Part shown: piece by piece, positions 1-9,357 of the stretch
Numbering within the stretch: the stretch's first letter is position 1
How the letters are laid out: each line of letters starts with the position of its first letter
NCBI GenBank assembly: GCA_035449045.1
Contig: DAOTKC010000008.1
Coordinates: 1-53,519, forward strand
Length of the DNA: 53,519 bases
Direction: 5' to 3'
Source of the DNA: DAOTKC01 sp035449045
GTDB lineage: Bacteria; Bacillota; Clostridia; Christensenellales; CAG-917
Notes under the pieces: model-generated
Database searches by the model: none
What the model was told of the DNA's origin: nothing
What the model saw: only the letters and a program-made list of their open reading frames with translations
Translations under genes and position numbers: made by a program

Positions 1-1301
1 ATCAAGACCTCGTCAAGCGAGAGATGGAAGTCGCGTTCGCCGAGCGCTTTGGTTTTATATTCCATTATAGGCGTCAGAATGTTGATTGACAACAGCTTAA
101 TTTTGTCGTCGATGCCGGCAATGAGCTTTACGGCGTTCAGAACAGCCGACGCCGGCGCCGTCAAAATATCGTTTCTGCGGCCGGTGACGAGCTGGCCCGA
201 CGGAAGCTCAATGCAGACGGCGGGCGCGCCTGTGTCCTTTTCCTTTTGAAGGGCGGGCGCGATTACGCGGCGCTCCTGCGGACGGATGCCGAGCTCGCTC
301 ATAATAAGTTCCAACCTACCCACCGTTTCGGTCGAGCCTACGCCCGTTTTGACGTCGCAGAGGCTCTTATAGTAGCGGCGAATAATTTCTTGCTTGGCTG
401 CCTCGCGGCAGGCCTCGTCGTCGGTTATGCAGTAGCCCGCCATGTTGACGCCCATGTCGGTGGGCGACTTATACTCAAGTGTCAGCCCGCTGATTCTCTC
501 CATAATGGCGCGGACGACGGGAAACACCTCGATGTCGCGGTTATAGTTGACCGTCATCCGGGAATACGCCTGCATATGGAAGTGGTCTATCATGTTGCTG
601 TCTTTTATGTCGGCGGTGGCGGCCTCGTATGCGCAGTTGACGGGGTGTTTTAAAGGAAGATTCCAAATCGGGAAGGTCTCGAATTTGGCATAGCCCGCCC
701 TGATTCCGCGCTTATTTTCGTGGAAAATCTGGCTGAGGCAGGTCGCAAGCTTGCCGCTGCCCGGCCCGGGCGCATTGACGACGACGAGCGGGCGCGTCGT
801 TTCGATGTAGGGGTTTTGGCCGTAGCCTTCGTCGCTTACGATGGTGTCGATGTCGTTGGGATAGCCCTTGGTCTTTCGGTGGATGTAGACCTTGACCTTG
901 AGCTGTTCCAGCTTGTTTTTAAAGGTGATGGCGGCGTGCTGTTCCTCAAACTGCGTAATAACGACGCTGTTGATTAGGATGCCGAGCGCCGAAATGTTGT
1001 CAATCAACCTGAGTATCTCGCTTCCGTAAGTAATACCGTAGTCGGCGCGGATTTTGTTTCTCGCGATATCGCCCGCGCTTATGCATAAAATCAGCTCGGC
1101 GGTGTCCTTTAATTTTTGGAGTAGCTTTATTTTGGCGTTGGCGTCGAAGCCGGGCAACACCCGCGCGGCGTGCAAATCGTCGAACAGCTTGCCGCCGAAC
1201 TCGAGATAAAGCTTGCCCCCGAATTTTTCAATGCGCTCCAAAATGCTCTTACTCTGCTTTTCCATGTAGAGCTTGCTGTTGAACCCGATTTTATGCTCCA
1301 T
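1..1301 (-). CDS. DUF1846 (UPF0371) family protein, C-terminus cut by window edge
   Basis: The minus-strand reading frame starts at ATG 1301 (peptide MEHKIGFNSKLYMEKQ) behind a GGAGG site and runs open to base 1, giving about 433 residues. The DUF1846 family is normally close to 500 residues, so the last part is outside the window. Family-typical segments are visible: the N-terminal FNSKLYMEKQ block, a P-loop-like APGPGSGKLAT stretch near residue 180, then KFETFPIWNLP and HPVNCAYEAATAD. Biochemical function of the family is not established; structures are known, and a nucleotide-binding Rossmann-like fold is suspected. It follows parC on the same strand after a 105-base gap, so it may be co-transcribed with the topoisomerase genes. 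Family call is confident, role unknown. Confidence 0.85.
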   Translation of the reverse strand, partial: MEHKIGFNSKLYMEKQSKSILERIEKFGGKLYLEFGGKLFDDLHAARVLPGFDANAKIKLLQKLKDTAELILCISAGDIARNKIRADYGITYGSEILRLIDNISALGILINSVVITQFEEQHAAITFKNKLEQLKVKVYIHRKTKGYPNDIDTIVSDEGYGQNPYIETTRPLVVVNAPGPGSGKLATCLSQIFHENKRGIRAGYAKFETFPIWNLPLKHPVNCAYEAATADIKDSNMIDHFHMQAYSRMTVNYNRDIEVFPVVRAIMERISGLTLEYKSPTDMGVNMAGYCITDDEACREAAKQEIIRRYYKSLCDVKTGVGSTETVGRLELIMSELGIRPQERRVIAPALQKEKDTGAPAVCIELPSGQLVTGRRNDILTAPASAVLNAVKLIAGIDDKIKLLSINILTPIMEYKTKALGERDFHLSLDEVL

Positions 1302-1406
1302 AGTTTTTCCTCCGCGCAAGGCCGCTTTTGAGGCCTTTTGTCTTTTGTCTTGGCGCGGCCTAGTGCGCCCGTCTGTATTTACGCCAAATATTTACTTTCT
1401 TTCGTG

Positions 1407-3830
1407 CTACTTTCTCACCGCCGTCGAGGCATGGATGACCGCGCCCTCGATTTCGTGCTTCAATACCGTCCTTCCGCCCGTGTTTCTGGCGTCAACGGGT
1501 ATTTGCTCGGTGGAAATCTCGTAGATGTCGCCGCCAATATAGGTAGCAACCGCGGCAGGCTCTTTTATAAGACCGGCAAAAACCAGCCGCCCGCCGCTTG
1601 AAAGATCAAATATTTTTGAGCCCTTCAAAGCGCGGCTTCTGCTTATGTCGAGCGTTCCCGAATAGAGCTTTTTGCCCTTGCCTTGTGACGAAAGCAGCAC
1701 GAGGTCGGATTCGTCGTCCATCTGCCCAGCGAACAAAAGCTCGTCGTCGGGATTAAGCGCAATGCTCTTGACACCTGAGGCGTTTCTTCCCTGAACCGGT
1801 ATTTCATCCATCGAAAACGCCAGATAAATGCCGCCTTTTGTGATTTCGAGAAGATAAGGCTTGCTGACGGTTTCCACCGCGAACACCTCGTCGTCGGCTA
1901 AGTTTATGACGCGGTATGAGGATTTTTGGAGCGCGCATTCCGACCAAAGCGTGCGCTTAACCATGCCGTTTTTGGTGATGAACAAAAGCTCGCCCGCAGC
2001 AGGCTCGAACTCGCTCGAGAACAGCCCGACTATTCTTTCGTTTGCTTCGGCGTCGGTGAGCTCGGCAAGCTTTTGACCGCGGTCGCGCCATTTTTTCTCG
2101 GCAAGCGAGGACACGGGAATTTTATAGCAGTTGCCGAGGTTGGAAAATGCGTAGAGGGTTTCTTTGTTGCTGGTGAAAAATGCCGCAGGCGAAAGCTCCT
2201 CTCTCCCCGCCGACGATATCGCGGTGTCCGACATCGAGAAGTTTTTGGGGCTTACCGCCTTTACCATTCCCCCGAGGTTTTGAACGAGCACCAGCTCCTT
2301 ATACTCTATCTCGTCCGATTTAATCGGCGCCGCCACTTCGTCATCGGTCTCCTTGATTATGCTCCGCCTCGGGCTCTTGTTGGCGCGCTTTATTTCGGCA
2401 AGTTCCGACTTGATTATGGCGTATTGCTCCTTCTTGGATGCCAGAATGTTGACGTATCGGTCTATCTTAATCTCCAACTCCTTAAGCTCGTCCTCGAGCT
2501 TGCCGACCTCGAGGCCGGTCAGCGCGCGGAGGCGCATATCGAGGATTGCCTGAGCCTGGTCTTCCGAAAGGCCGAACCGCTCCCTCAGCGTCAGCTTGGC
2601 CTGCGGCTGGGATGGTGATTTTTTAATGATTTTTATGACCTCGTCAATGTTTTTGATGGCGACGAGAAGACCTTTCACTATCTCGGCGCGGTGCCGCGCG
2701 TTTTTGAGGTCGAACCGCGTGCGACCGACGATGATATTGACCTGATGTTCGAGGTAGTAGCGAAGTATTTCAAGCAGCGAAAGCTGGCGCGGTTTGCCGT
2801 CGGCTATCGCCACCATGTTGATGGGGAAATATTTTTGAAGGTCGGTGTTTTTAAGGAGCAGCGCGCCGAGCTTCTCGGCATCGACCTCGCGGCGAACCTT
2901 GATGACTGCGCGGATGCCGGTGCGGTCGGACTCGTCTACTATATCGCTGATGCCGCCGTAAATTTCCTTTTTTGATTCGCGGAGCTCGACGATTTTTTTC
3001 AAAACGTCGGACATTCTCACTTGATAAGGAAGCTCGGTGATAACGATGTTTTTCTTATCGCCCAAAGCTTCGATGTGAATGTCCGCCTTCATTAAAATTC
3101 TGCCGCGGCCGGTTTCGTAGGCCTGCCTCAAGGTGTCCTCGGTGATGATGATGCCGCCCGTGGGGAAATCCGGCCCGGGAATGATTTTCATCATCTCTTC
3201 GAGAGTGATTTTTGGGCGGTCAATGAGGGCGATGACGCCGTCAATCACCTCGCCCAAGTTATGCGTCGGGATGTTGCTGGAAAGCCCGATGGCAATACCC
3301 ATGGTGCCATTGACCAAGAGGTTGGGAAATCTTCCGGGAAGGACGTCGGGCTCCTTTACGGTGTCGTCGAAGTTCCAGCTCCACCTGACGGTGTCTTTAT
3401 CTAAATCCCTTAGAAGCTGGAGGGCTAGGTTGCTCATTCTGACTTCGGTATAGCGCATTGCCGCCGCGCTGTCGCCGTCGGCCGAGCCGAAATTGCCGTG
3501 CCCGTCAACGAGCGGCATTCTCATCGAAAAATCCTGCGCCATTCTGACCATGGCGTCATAGACGGAGGTGTCGCCGTGGGGATGATATTTGCCCAAGCAC
3601 TCGCCCACTACCCTCGCCGACTTTTTGTAGGGCTTGTCGGGAGTTATCCCTAAGTCGTGCAAAGTATAAAGTATCCGCCGCTGAACGGGCTTTAAGCCGT
3701 CCTCCACGCGCGGTATCGCCCTATCCAAAATAATGTGCTCGGAATAGGGAATCATCGCCGCGTGCAGCACCTCTTCGAGGTTTCTTTCAAACAATCTCGA
3801 CCTGTCCTCGGCAACTTGCTTTTTCGCCAT
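1407..3830 (-). CDS. parC: DNA topoisomerase IV subunit A-like (ParC) / gyrase A homologue
   Basis: This is the breakage-reunion subunit of a type IIA topoisomerase, 807 residues from ATG 3830, which has GAGGT five bases upstream; a longer frame to 3896 has no ribosome site. The catalytic Tyr is residue 127 in AAMRYTE, and the quinolone-resistance region reads HPHGDTSVYDAMVRMAQ (Thr88, Asp92). The C-terminal beta-propeller lacks the GyrA box (QRRGGKG type) in its first blade and instead has a KKWRDRGQ segment resembling the ParC motif RWKDMGQ of Bacillus. That favours decatenating topoisomerase IV over gyrase, although database labels for such second Clostridia copies vary between gyrA and parC. 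It sits 82 bases downstream of the partner ATPase gene. Type IIA identity is certain; ParC versus GyrA is inference from the missing box. Confidence 0.9.
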   Translation of the reverse strand: MAKKQVAEDRSRLFERNLEEVLHAAMIPYSEHIILDRAIPRVEDGLKPVQRRILYTLHDLGITPDKPYKKSARVVGECLGKYHPHGDTSVYDAMVRMAQDFSMRMPLVDGHGNFGSADGDSAAAMRYTEVRMSNLALQLLRDLDKDTVRWSWNFDDTVKEPDVLPGRFPNLLVNGTMGIAIGLSSNIPTHNLGEVIDGVIALIDRPKITLEEMMKIIPGPDFPTGGIIITEDTLRQAYETGRGRILMKADIHIEALGDKKNIVITELPYQVRMSDVLKKIVELRESKKEIYGGISDIVDESDRTGIRAVIKVRREVDAEKLGALLLKNTDLQKYFPINMVAIADGKPRQLSLLEILRYYLEHQVNIIVGRTRFDLKNARHRAEIVKGLLVAIKNIDEVIKIIKKSPSQPQAKLTLRERFGLSEDQAQAILDMRLRALTGLEVGKLEDELKELEIKIDRYVNILASKKEQYAIIKSELAEIKRANKSPRRSIIKETDDEVAAPIKSDEIEYKELVLVQNLGGMVKAVSPKNFSMSDTAISSAGREELSPAAFFTSNKETLYAFSNLGNCYKIPVSSLAEKKWRDRGQKLAELTDAEANERIVGLFSSEFEPAAGELLFITKNGMVKRTLWSECALQKSSYRVINLADDEVFAVETVSKPYLLEITKGGIYLAFSMDEIPVQGRNASGVKSIALNPDDELLFAGQMDDESDLVLLSSQGKGKKLYSGTLDISRSRALKGSKIFDLSSGGRLVFAGLIKEPAAVATYIGGDIYEISTEQIPVDARNTGGRTVLKHEIEGAVIHASTAVRK

Positions 3831-3912
3831 CTTTACCTCGTTTTTTTTGCTCGTATGTATTACAAAATCTTTAGTTTTGCTAAATCGGCACTTCAATGCT
3901 TATGAAAGGAGC

Positions 3913-5853
3913 CTAGAAAGTGTCCGTTCTGTTAAAATCGGTATTGTCATAAATATATTGCTTTCTCGCCTCGACGTTGTCGCCCATCAGCGTGACGACG
4001 CGCCGTTCGGCGGAAGCAAGGTCGTCGACGTTGACCTGCGTCAAGGCGCGCGTCTTGGGGTTCATCGTCGTCTCCCAAAGCTGTTCGGGATTCATTTCGC
4101 CCAAGCCTTTATAGCGCTGTATATCGTAGTTTTTGCCGAGCTCGCTCCTTAGCGCGCTTAACTCCTCGTCGTCGTAGCAATAGCGGACGAAATCCTTTTT
4201 CTCAATCTTATAGAGCGGCGGCATGCCGATATAGACATGCCCTTCGGTAATTAACGGGCGCATATACCTGAAAAAGAAAGTAAGAAGTATGGCGCGGATA
4301 TGCCCGCCGTCGTAATCGGCGTCGGCTAAAATAATGATCTTGTGATATTTCAAATCGTTGATGTCGAAGTCCGCACCGATGCCCGTGCCGATGGCGCTGA
4401 TAATGGTGCAGAACTCCTCGTTCTTTAAAATGTCCTCGATTTTTTTCTTCTCGGCGTTCATCGGCTTTCCTTTAAGCGGAAGAATGGCCTGAAAGCTCTT
4501 GTCGCGCGCTTGTTTGGCGCTGCCGCCCGCCGAGTCGCCTTCCACTATAAACAGCTCGTTAAGCTCGGGCTTTCTTCCCGTGCATGCCGCGAGTTTTCCG
4601 ACGAGATTGGCGCCCTGAAGGCTGTTCTGTTTCCTCGAAAGATCCTTGGCGCGCTTGGCGGCCTCGCGAGAATGCGCCGCGCCCATCGCTTTGGCGATGA
4701 TGGTGTCGGCGGTGCGCTTGAACGCCTTCATGTTGACGAGCTCCTCGAGCTTTTCTGCTACAAGCGACTCGACGAGCGGGCGCACCTCGGGATTGCCCAG
4801 CTTGCTTTTGGTCTGCCCTTCAAACTGGATATCCTGCATCCTGATGTAAAGGACGGCAGTCATTCCCTCGCGGAAGTCCTCGCCCAAAAGGTTTGCCATC
4901 TTTTCTTTAAGTATGTTGTTTTTTCTGGCGTAGTCGTTGAAAACCTTGGTGCAGGCCGATTTGAAGCCGACTTCGTGGGTGCCGCCGTCGGCGGTAGGAA
5001 TGTTGTTGACGAAGGAAAATATGCTTTCGGTGTAGCTGTCGGTGTGCTGAATGGCGCAATAAAGCTCGAACTTTTCGGCCTTGTTTTCGATATAAAGCGG
5101 GGTGTCGTAGAGAACTTCCTTGCCGTCGTTGAGATATTTGACAAAATCGGAGACGCCGCCCGAATATTGAAATACCTCGCTCTTTCCCGTGCCGCCCTCG
5201 GCAGCGCGGCGGAAATCGCTTATGGTAAGCCGCATTCCCTTGTTGAGGAAGGCTATTTCGCGGAGCCTCGCCGCCACGGCGTCATAGTTGAATTTTTCGC
5301 GGCCGAAGACGCGCTCGTCGGGCTTAAATGTGACGGCGGTGCCTTTGCGGTCGGTCGTGCCCATGACCTTGAGAGGATATAGCGGCACGCCGCTTTTTAT
5401 CTTGCCATCCGACTCGGGGGAATGGAACTCCTGCATATATTTGGTGCCGTCGCGGAATACCTCGACGGTCAGCCACTCCGAGAGTGCGTTGGTGACGGAA
5501 GCGCCCACGCCGTGGAGCCCGCCCGAAAAGGTATATTTGTCGTTGTCGAATTTCGCGCCGGCGTGAAGCTGAGTGAACACCACCTGAACGCCGCTGATTT
5601 TGAGTTTGGGATGCTCGTCGACGGGAATTCCACGGCCGTTGTCGGTAACTTTGGCGACGTTGTCGGGCAGAAGCTCGACGGAGACGGTGTCGCCGTAGCC
5701 GTTGGCGAGCTCGTCGATGCCGTTGTCGACGATTTCCCACAAAATGTGGTGGAGGCCTTTGCTGCCCGTGCCTCCGATATACATGCCGGGACGCTTTCTG
5801 ACCGCGTCCAGACCTTCCAGATTAACTAAATCTTTCGCTTTGTAGTCGTCCAT
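3913..5853 (-). CDS. parE: DNA topoisomerase IV subunit B-like (ParE) / gyrase B homologue
   Basis: This is the ATPase subunit of the type IIA topoisomerase, 646 residues, a normal length. The N-terminal GHKL ATPase shows EIVDNGIDE, DNGRGIP and GGLHGVGASVTNALS. The Toprim part shows EGDSAGGSAKQ and the metal-binding DADYDGGHIR, where the usual residues are DxDGAH or DxDGSH. The C-terminal block RYKGLGEMNPEQLWETTMNP is followed by ERRVVTLMGD, closer to ParE (ERRVTTLMGD) than to GyrB. The start ATG 5853 is preceded by AAGGAAGC. It is the first gene of the parE-parC pair and has an extended -10 promoter about 60 bases upstream. A gyrase role cannot be excluded without seeing whether the genome has another gyrBA pair near oriC. 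Confidence 0.9.
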   Translation of the reverse strand: MDDYKAKDLVNLEGLDAVRKRPGMYIGGTGSKGLHHILWEIVDNGIDELANGYGDTVSVELLPDNVAKVTDNGRGIPVDEHPKLKISGVQVVFTQLHAGAKFDNDKYTFSGGLHGVGASVTNALSEWLTVEVFRDGTKYMQEFHSPESDGKIKSGVPLYPLKVMGTTDRKGTAVTFKPDERVFGREKFNYDAVAARLREIAFLNKGMRLTISDFRRAAEGGTGKSEVFQYSGGVSDFVKYLNDGKEVLYDTPLYIENKAEKFELYCAIQHTDSYTESIFSFVNNIPTADGGTHEVGFKSACTKVFNDYARKNNILKEKMANLLGEDFREGMTAVLYIRMQDIQFEGQTKSKLGNPEVRPLVESLVAEKLEELVNMKAFKRTADTIIAKAMGAAHSREAAKRAKDLSRKQNSLQGANLVGKLAACTGRKPELNELFIVEGDSAGGSAKQARDKSFQAILPLKGKPMNAEKKKIEDILKNEEFCTIISAIGTGIGADFDINDLKYHKIIILADADYDGGHIRAILLTFFFRYMRPLITEGHVYIGMPPLYKIEKKDFVRYCYDDEELSALRSELGKNYDIQRYKGLGEMNPEQLWETTMNPKTRALTQVNVDDLASAERRVVTLMGDNVEARKQYIYDNTDFNRTDTF

Positions 5854-5909
5854 CGTGCTTCCTTTTGCGCGTTTTTGATTGAATTTCCCAAAAAATACAA
5901 TACGCTAAA

Positions 5910-5918
5910 ATTATAGCA
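5910..5918 (-). promoter_or_regulatory. extended -10 promoter of parE
   Basis: On the minus strand the sequence TGC-TATAAT lies about 60 bases before the parE start. It is a perfect -10 with the upstream TGn element. A TTGACT further upstream is too far (22-base spacer) to act as a standard -35, so recognition probably relies on the extended -10. Confidence 0.6.
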
Positions 5919-6057
5919 CAGACCGGAGCAAAACAAAAGTCAAATACAAAAAATCATGCGGCTTTAAATAATTTTTTTATTAATAAAAAAAGTTAGCTTT
6001 GGAATTTCTATGAAAGCCATATCTCTCTTATCGAAAATTCCGCGCGCTCGGCTATAT

Positions 6058-6081
6058 AAAAAAACACGCCGCGCGGCGTGT
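6058..6081 (-). terminator. rho-independent terminator of the lipase-like gene
   Basis: ACACGCC-GCGC-GGCGTGT is a perfect 7-bp stem. Read on the minus strand it is followed by a run of seven T residues. It lies 26 bases past the stop of the hydrolase gene that ends at 6107. Confidence 0.85.
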
Positions 6082-6106
6082 TCTTTATCTTCATTATTAT
6101 GTAGGA

Positions 6107-7012
6107 TTATTCCAAAAAGCTTTTGATGGAATTCAGCATATCGGCATAAACTTCTTTATTGTTCGTTTCGTTTAAGATTTCGTGGCGCGCGCCCTCGTAG
6201 AGCTTGAACGTCGGCTTTAAGCCAAGCGAAAGATACATTTCGTTGAGCTTAATAAGCTGTTTGCCTTTGGCGCTGACGGGATCGCAGCTGCCGCCGTAGA
6301 TGGCGAGCTTGAGGTTCTTGTCGATTTTGGCGAGATTTTCCGGCGCATAGGCGTGTTTGAGCCCGTCGAAGAAATATTTGTAGAACGCTATGCTCATGAC
6401 GTAGCCGCATTGGTCGTCATAATAATAGCGCTTGCCGACCTCTAAATTTCTCGAAAGCCAGGCAAATTTGACGCCCTCCTTCTTAAAGGGCTTGTCGTAG
6501 GAGCCGAAAGCCATTTTATCGAGCATTTTAGCACTTTTGCGGCCGCCGAACAGCTTGTATTGTAAAGAGGCGATTCCGCCGCCGAGCGCGGTCAGCGCGT
6601 TGCCCATATGAGCCGAGCCCGAGAAGATAGCGCCCGCGATTTGGGGGTTTTCCTGTATGTAGCGCTGGCCTATGAAGCTACCGTAGCTGTGCCCCAAAAA
6701 GATGACGGGCAAATTGAAGCGTTGTCTTAAATAGCTGGTGATGACGAGTTGGTCCTTTACTGTATCCTCCATCACTTCGCCGGTATGATAGCCGAGCTCG
6801 CTCTTTTTGACGGTGCTGCCGTGGGCGCGGTGGTCGTCGGCGAACACGATGTAGCCGTTTTTATTTAAAAATGCCGCAAAATCGTCATAGCGCCGCGCGT
6901 GTTCCGCCATGCCGTGGCAAATCTGGACGACGCCGACCGGGTTTCTCACTTCATCCCAAAGATAGCATTGCAGCACGGTATTGTCGAACGTCATAAATTT
7001 TTCGGTTTTCAT
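6107..7012 (-). CDS. alpha/beta hydrolase, lysophospholipase/monoacylglycerol lipase type
   Basis: This 301-residue cytoplasmic serine hydrolase belongs to the Hydrolase_4 (monoacylglycerol lipase/lysophospholipase) group. An HGMAEHARRYDDFA segment near residue 35 supplies the oxyanion-hole region. The nucleophile elbow is GHSYGS (Ser near residue 108), the acid residue is in GGSCDPVSAKG, and the catalytic His is in YEGARHEILNE. There is no signal peptide. Start ATG 7012 has a GAGGTGAGG site. Substrate is probably an acylglycerol or lysophospholipid; this is inferred from the family only. It is a single-gene unit, divergent from murG and closed by its own terminator. Confidence 0.88.
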   Translation of the reverse strand: MKTEKFMTFDNTVLQCYLWDEVRNPVGVVQICHGMAEHARRYDDFAAFLNKNGYIVFADDHRAHGSTVKKSELGYHTGEVMEDTVKDQLVITSYLRQRFNLPVIFLGHSYGSFIGQRYIQENPQIAGAIFSGSAHMGNALTALGGGIASLQYKLFGGRKSAKMLDKMAFGSYDKPFKKEGVKFAWLSRNLEVGKRYYYDDQCGYVMSIAFYKYFFDGLKHAYAPENLAKIDKNLKLAIYGGSCDPVSAKGKQLIKLNEMYLSLGLKPTFKLYEGARHEILNETNNKEVYADMLNSIKSFLE

Positions 7013-7161
7013 AGCCTCACCTCATTTTCAATTTATTTAATGATAACTCATTACAATTATTTTTACAAGGCTTTTTAAAAATTTAAGAAAATTGAAACAA
7101 TCCGCCGCGCCGCAAAATACTATATACGGGGCAAAGCTCCGATTTAGGTCGAGGAGGGTCT

Positions 7162-8184
7162 ATGGCGGGTATTTTACTTTCGGGCGGCGGCACGGGCGGA
7201 CACGTTTTCCCCTGTCTCGCGCTTATTCCCGAACTTAGGGTTTATTTTTCCGATATATGGTATATGGGCGGCTCCGGCATCGAGAAAGAACAGGCGGCCC
7301 TCCATGGCATACCCTTTTTCGAGGTCGAATCGCCCAAGCTTGTGAGAAAACCGACGCCTAAAAACCTCACCGTTCCTTTCGGGCTTTTGAAGGCGCGCGG
7401 CAAGGCGGTTGACATCTTAAAAGACCTTAAGCCTTCGGTAGTCTTCGGCAAGGGCGGCTACGCCTCCCTTCCCGCCATGCTGGCCGCCGCTAAGCTCGGC
7501 ATTCCCAAAATCGCCCACGAATCGGATTTTTCGCTGGGACTTGCCAACAAAATAGCCAAAGCGGCGGGCGCGAGAATTATAACGGCTTTTCCGATAGGCT
7601 TTGAGACGGTGGGAATGCCTCTTCGGCGTGAAATATATTTCGGCAACCGTGAGAATGCGCTCAAGCTTATGAAGGACGGCTACTTTGAAAGAAAGCCTTT
7701 TCTTCTCGTAGTTGGCGGCTCCGGCGGCGCTGCGGCGATAAACGCCGCCGTTTACGGCGCGCTCGAGAGTTTACTGGCAAAATACAACGTTATTCACATC
7801 GCGGGCAAGGGCGCGGAGTTTAAAATCAGGCGAAAGGGATATTCAGAATTAAAATTCAGCGACAGCATTTGGGACCTTTACGTCGCCGCCGACGTCGTCG
7901 TTTCGCGTTCGGGCGCGACGGCGCTCGCCGAGCTTTCCGCTCTTCGGAAAAAAGCCGTCTTAATTCCTCTGCCCAAAGGCCGCTCGAGGGGCGACCAAGT
8001 CGAAAACGCCGAATACGCTAAAAAATTCGGCGCACATGTATTAAATCAAGAAGCTTTGAATGGAAAAAGCCTGCTTGCTGCCGTTGAAAAGGCTCTCGCC
8101 TCGCCGCCGATGGAGGAATGCCTCCGCGACGGCCGCGAAAAAATAGCTTTAATTTGTTTCGAGGAATCCAAAAAGCGAGTTTAA
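7162..8184 (+). CDS. murG: MurG, lipid II-forming N-acetylglucosaminyltransferase
   Basis: MurG adds GlcNAc to undecaprenyl-PP-MurNAc-pentapeptide (lipid I) on the inner face of the membrane to make lipid II. The protein is 340 residues with the family start LSGGGTGGHVFPCLAL (glycine-rich loop), a central HESD segment in place of HEQN, and the UDP-GlcNAc site region SRSGATALAELSAL followed by PKGRSRGDQVENA. The HESD form is familiar from other Firmicutes MurG proteins. A strong GAGGAGG site precedes ATG 7162. The gene is alone, with no other division or cell-wall cluster gene nearby. Its 3' end overlaps that of hemW by four bases. Confidence 0.92.
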   Translation: MAGILLSGGGTGGHVFPCLALIPELRVYFSDIWYMGGSGIEKEQAALHGIPFFEVESPKLVRKPTPKNLTVPFGLLKARGKAVDILKDLKPSVVFGKGGYASLPAMLAAAKLGIPKIAHESDFSLGLANKIAKAAGARIITAFPIGFETVGMPLRREIYFGNRENALKLMKDGYFERKPFLLVVGGSGGAAAINAAVYGALESLLAKYNVIHIAGKGAEFKIRRKGYSELKFSDSIWDLYVAADVVVSRSGATALAELSALRKKAVLIPLPKGRSRGDQVENAEYAKKFGAHVLNQEALNGKSLLAAVEKALASPPMEECLRDGREKIALICFEESKKRV

Positions 8185-9287
8185 ATCAGCTCGCATAAAA
8201 TCATGTTCATTATGTCAAAGCCGCGGTCGTTGAGCGCGGCGCTGCTTTCGTCAATTACAAAGCATTCGGAATATTTTTCAATTACCGAACTATACCGAGG
8301 TAAAAAATCGAAGCCGAAGCGGCGGTAAAATTCCGCCAAATCAATCCCTAGTGAAAGACGCAGGCGGAGCATGATATATTCCGAAAGCTTCTCCGCTTCG
8401 GAAAGCTTTTTATGGTTTTTTCGGGCAAGCTTTCCGCTTTCAATCAAAGAATAATAGCCGGCAAACTCGGAAGGGTTTTCAAACCGGACGCCGTTTAAAT
8501 AGGAATGCGCCGAAAGCCCCAACCCCAAATAATTTTCGCCCGTCCAATAGCCTAAGTTGTGCCGCGAACGGTATCCCGTCCGCGCGAAATTGCTGACCTC
8601 GTAACGGTTGAAACCGCTCTTTATCAGCGCCTCTTTAACGGCGTCGAAGATATCGGCGGAAGCGTCCTCGCTAGGCAAAACAATCTCGCTATCCTCAATT
8701 TTCTTCTTTAATAAAACGCCGTCATCCAAATGCAGCATATAACAGGAAAGATGATTTATCCCCTCGTTTATGAGCGTTAAAGTATCGTTTCGCGCATTTT
8801 CGGGCGTTTGATGAGGAAGTCCCGCCATTAAATCCGCCGAAACGTTCCCGATTATTTTTACCGCATTTTTGACTGCATCTAGCGCTTCTTCGGCGTTATG
8901 AAGCCTGCCTATTTCGGCAAGCGTTTTATCGTTCAATGACTGAACGCCGATGCTGACGCGGTTTATTCCGCCCGCTTTCCAAGCGTGCAATTTTTCAATG
9001 TCAATGTTCTCGGGATTGGCCTCCGCCGTTACTTCGGGGCTCTTGCCTAATTTGCAGTATTTTGAAAGTGTGTTTAGAATATCGGGCAAAACGCCGGCAT
9101 CCAAAACCGATGGCGTTCCGCCGCCGAAATAGACGCTTTCGACCACCTCGGAAAAATCCCCGCTCGCAAGCTCGATTTCTCTTTTTAAAGCAGCTAAATA
9201 TCGCTCGTTTGGAGTTCCTTCAACCGAGCAAAAATCGCAATAGGCGCACTTCTTTTTACAAAACGGGATATGAATATAAACTAACAT
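8181..9287 (-). CDS. hemW: HemW-like radical SAM protein (coproporphyrinogen III oxidase-like)
   Basis: A 368-residue radical SAM protein whose N-terminus IHIPFCKKKCAYCDFC carries the CxxxCxxC ligands of the [4Fe-4S] cluster. It is followed by YFGGGTPSVL and the HemW-type HNLGYW segment near residue 240. HemW proteins bind heme and deliver it to respiratory enzymes; they are not true HemN oxidases, although often annotated so. The start at ATG 9287 is fixed because the cluster motif begins a few residues later and a stop lies in frame just upstream, yet no good ribosome site is visible. It follows lepA by 70 bases, the usual lepA-hemW order in Firmicutes. Confidence 0.9.
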   Translation of the reverse strand: MLVYIHIPFCKKKCAYCDFCSVEGTPNERYLAALKREIELASGDFSEVVESVYFGGGTPSVLDAGVLPDILNTLSKYCKLGKSPEVTAEANPENIDIEKLHAWKAGGINRVSIGVQSLNDKTLAEIGRLHNAEEALDAVKNAVKIIGNVSADLMAGLPHQTPENARNDTLTLINEGINHLSCYMLHLDDGVLLKKKIEDSEIVLPSEDASADIFDAVKEALIKSGFNRYEVSNFARTGYRSRHNLGYWTGENYLGLGLSAHSYLNGVRFENPSEFAGYYSLIESGKLARKNHKKLSEAEKLSEYIMLRLRLSLGIDLAEFYRRFGFDFLPRYSSVIEKYSECFVIDESSAALNDRGFDIMNMILCELI

Positions 9288-9357
9288 GTAAGTTAATCAA
9301 CAAACTAACCTTTGATTGGAAAATCTCCTTTACCGCGCAGTCCGCGCTCAAAGATTA

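Noticed and set aside
1926..2618. 230-residue plus-strand frame inside parC
   Set aside because: Shadow of a highly conserved gene; composition is Arg/Leu/Gly/Val-rich with no motif or ribosome site.
7162..8184. HESD in place of HEQN in MurG as a lesion
   Set aside because: The same variant is familiar from other Firmicutes MurG proteins, so it is a lineage feature.
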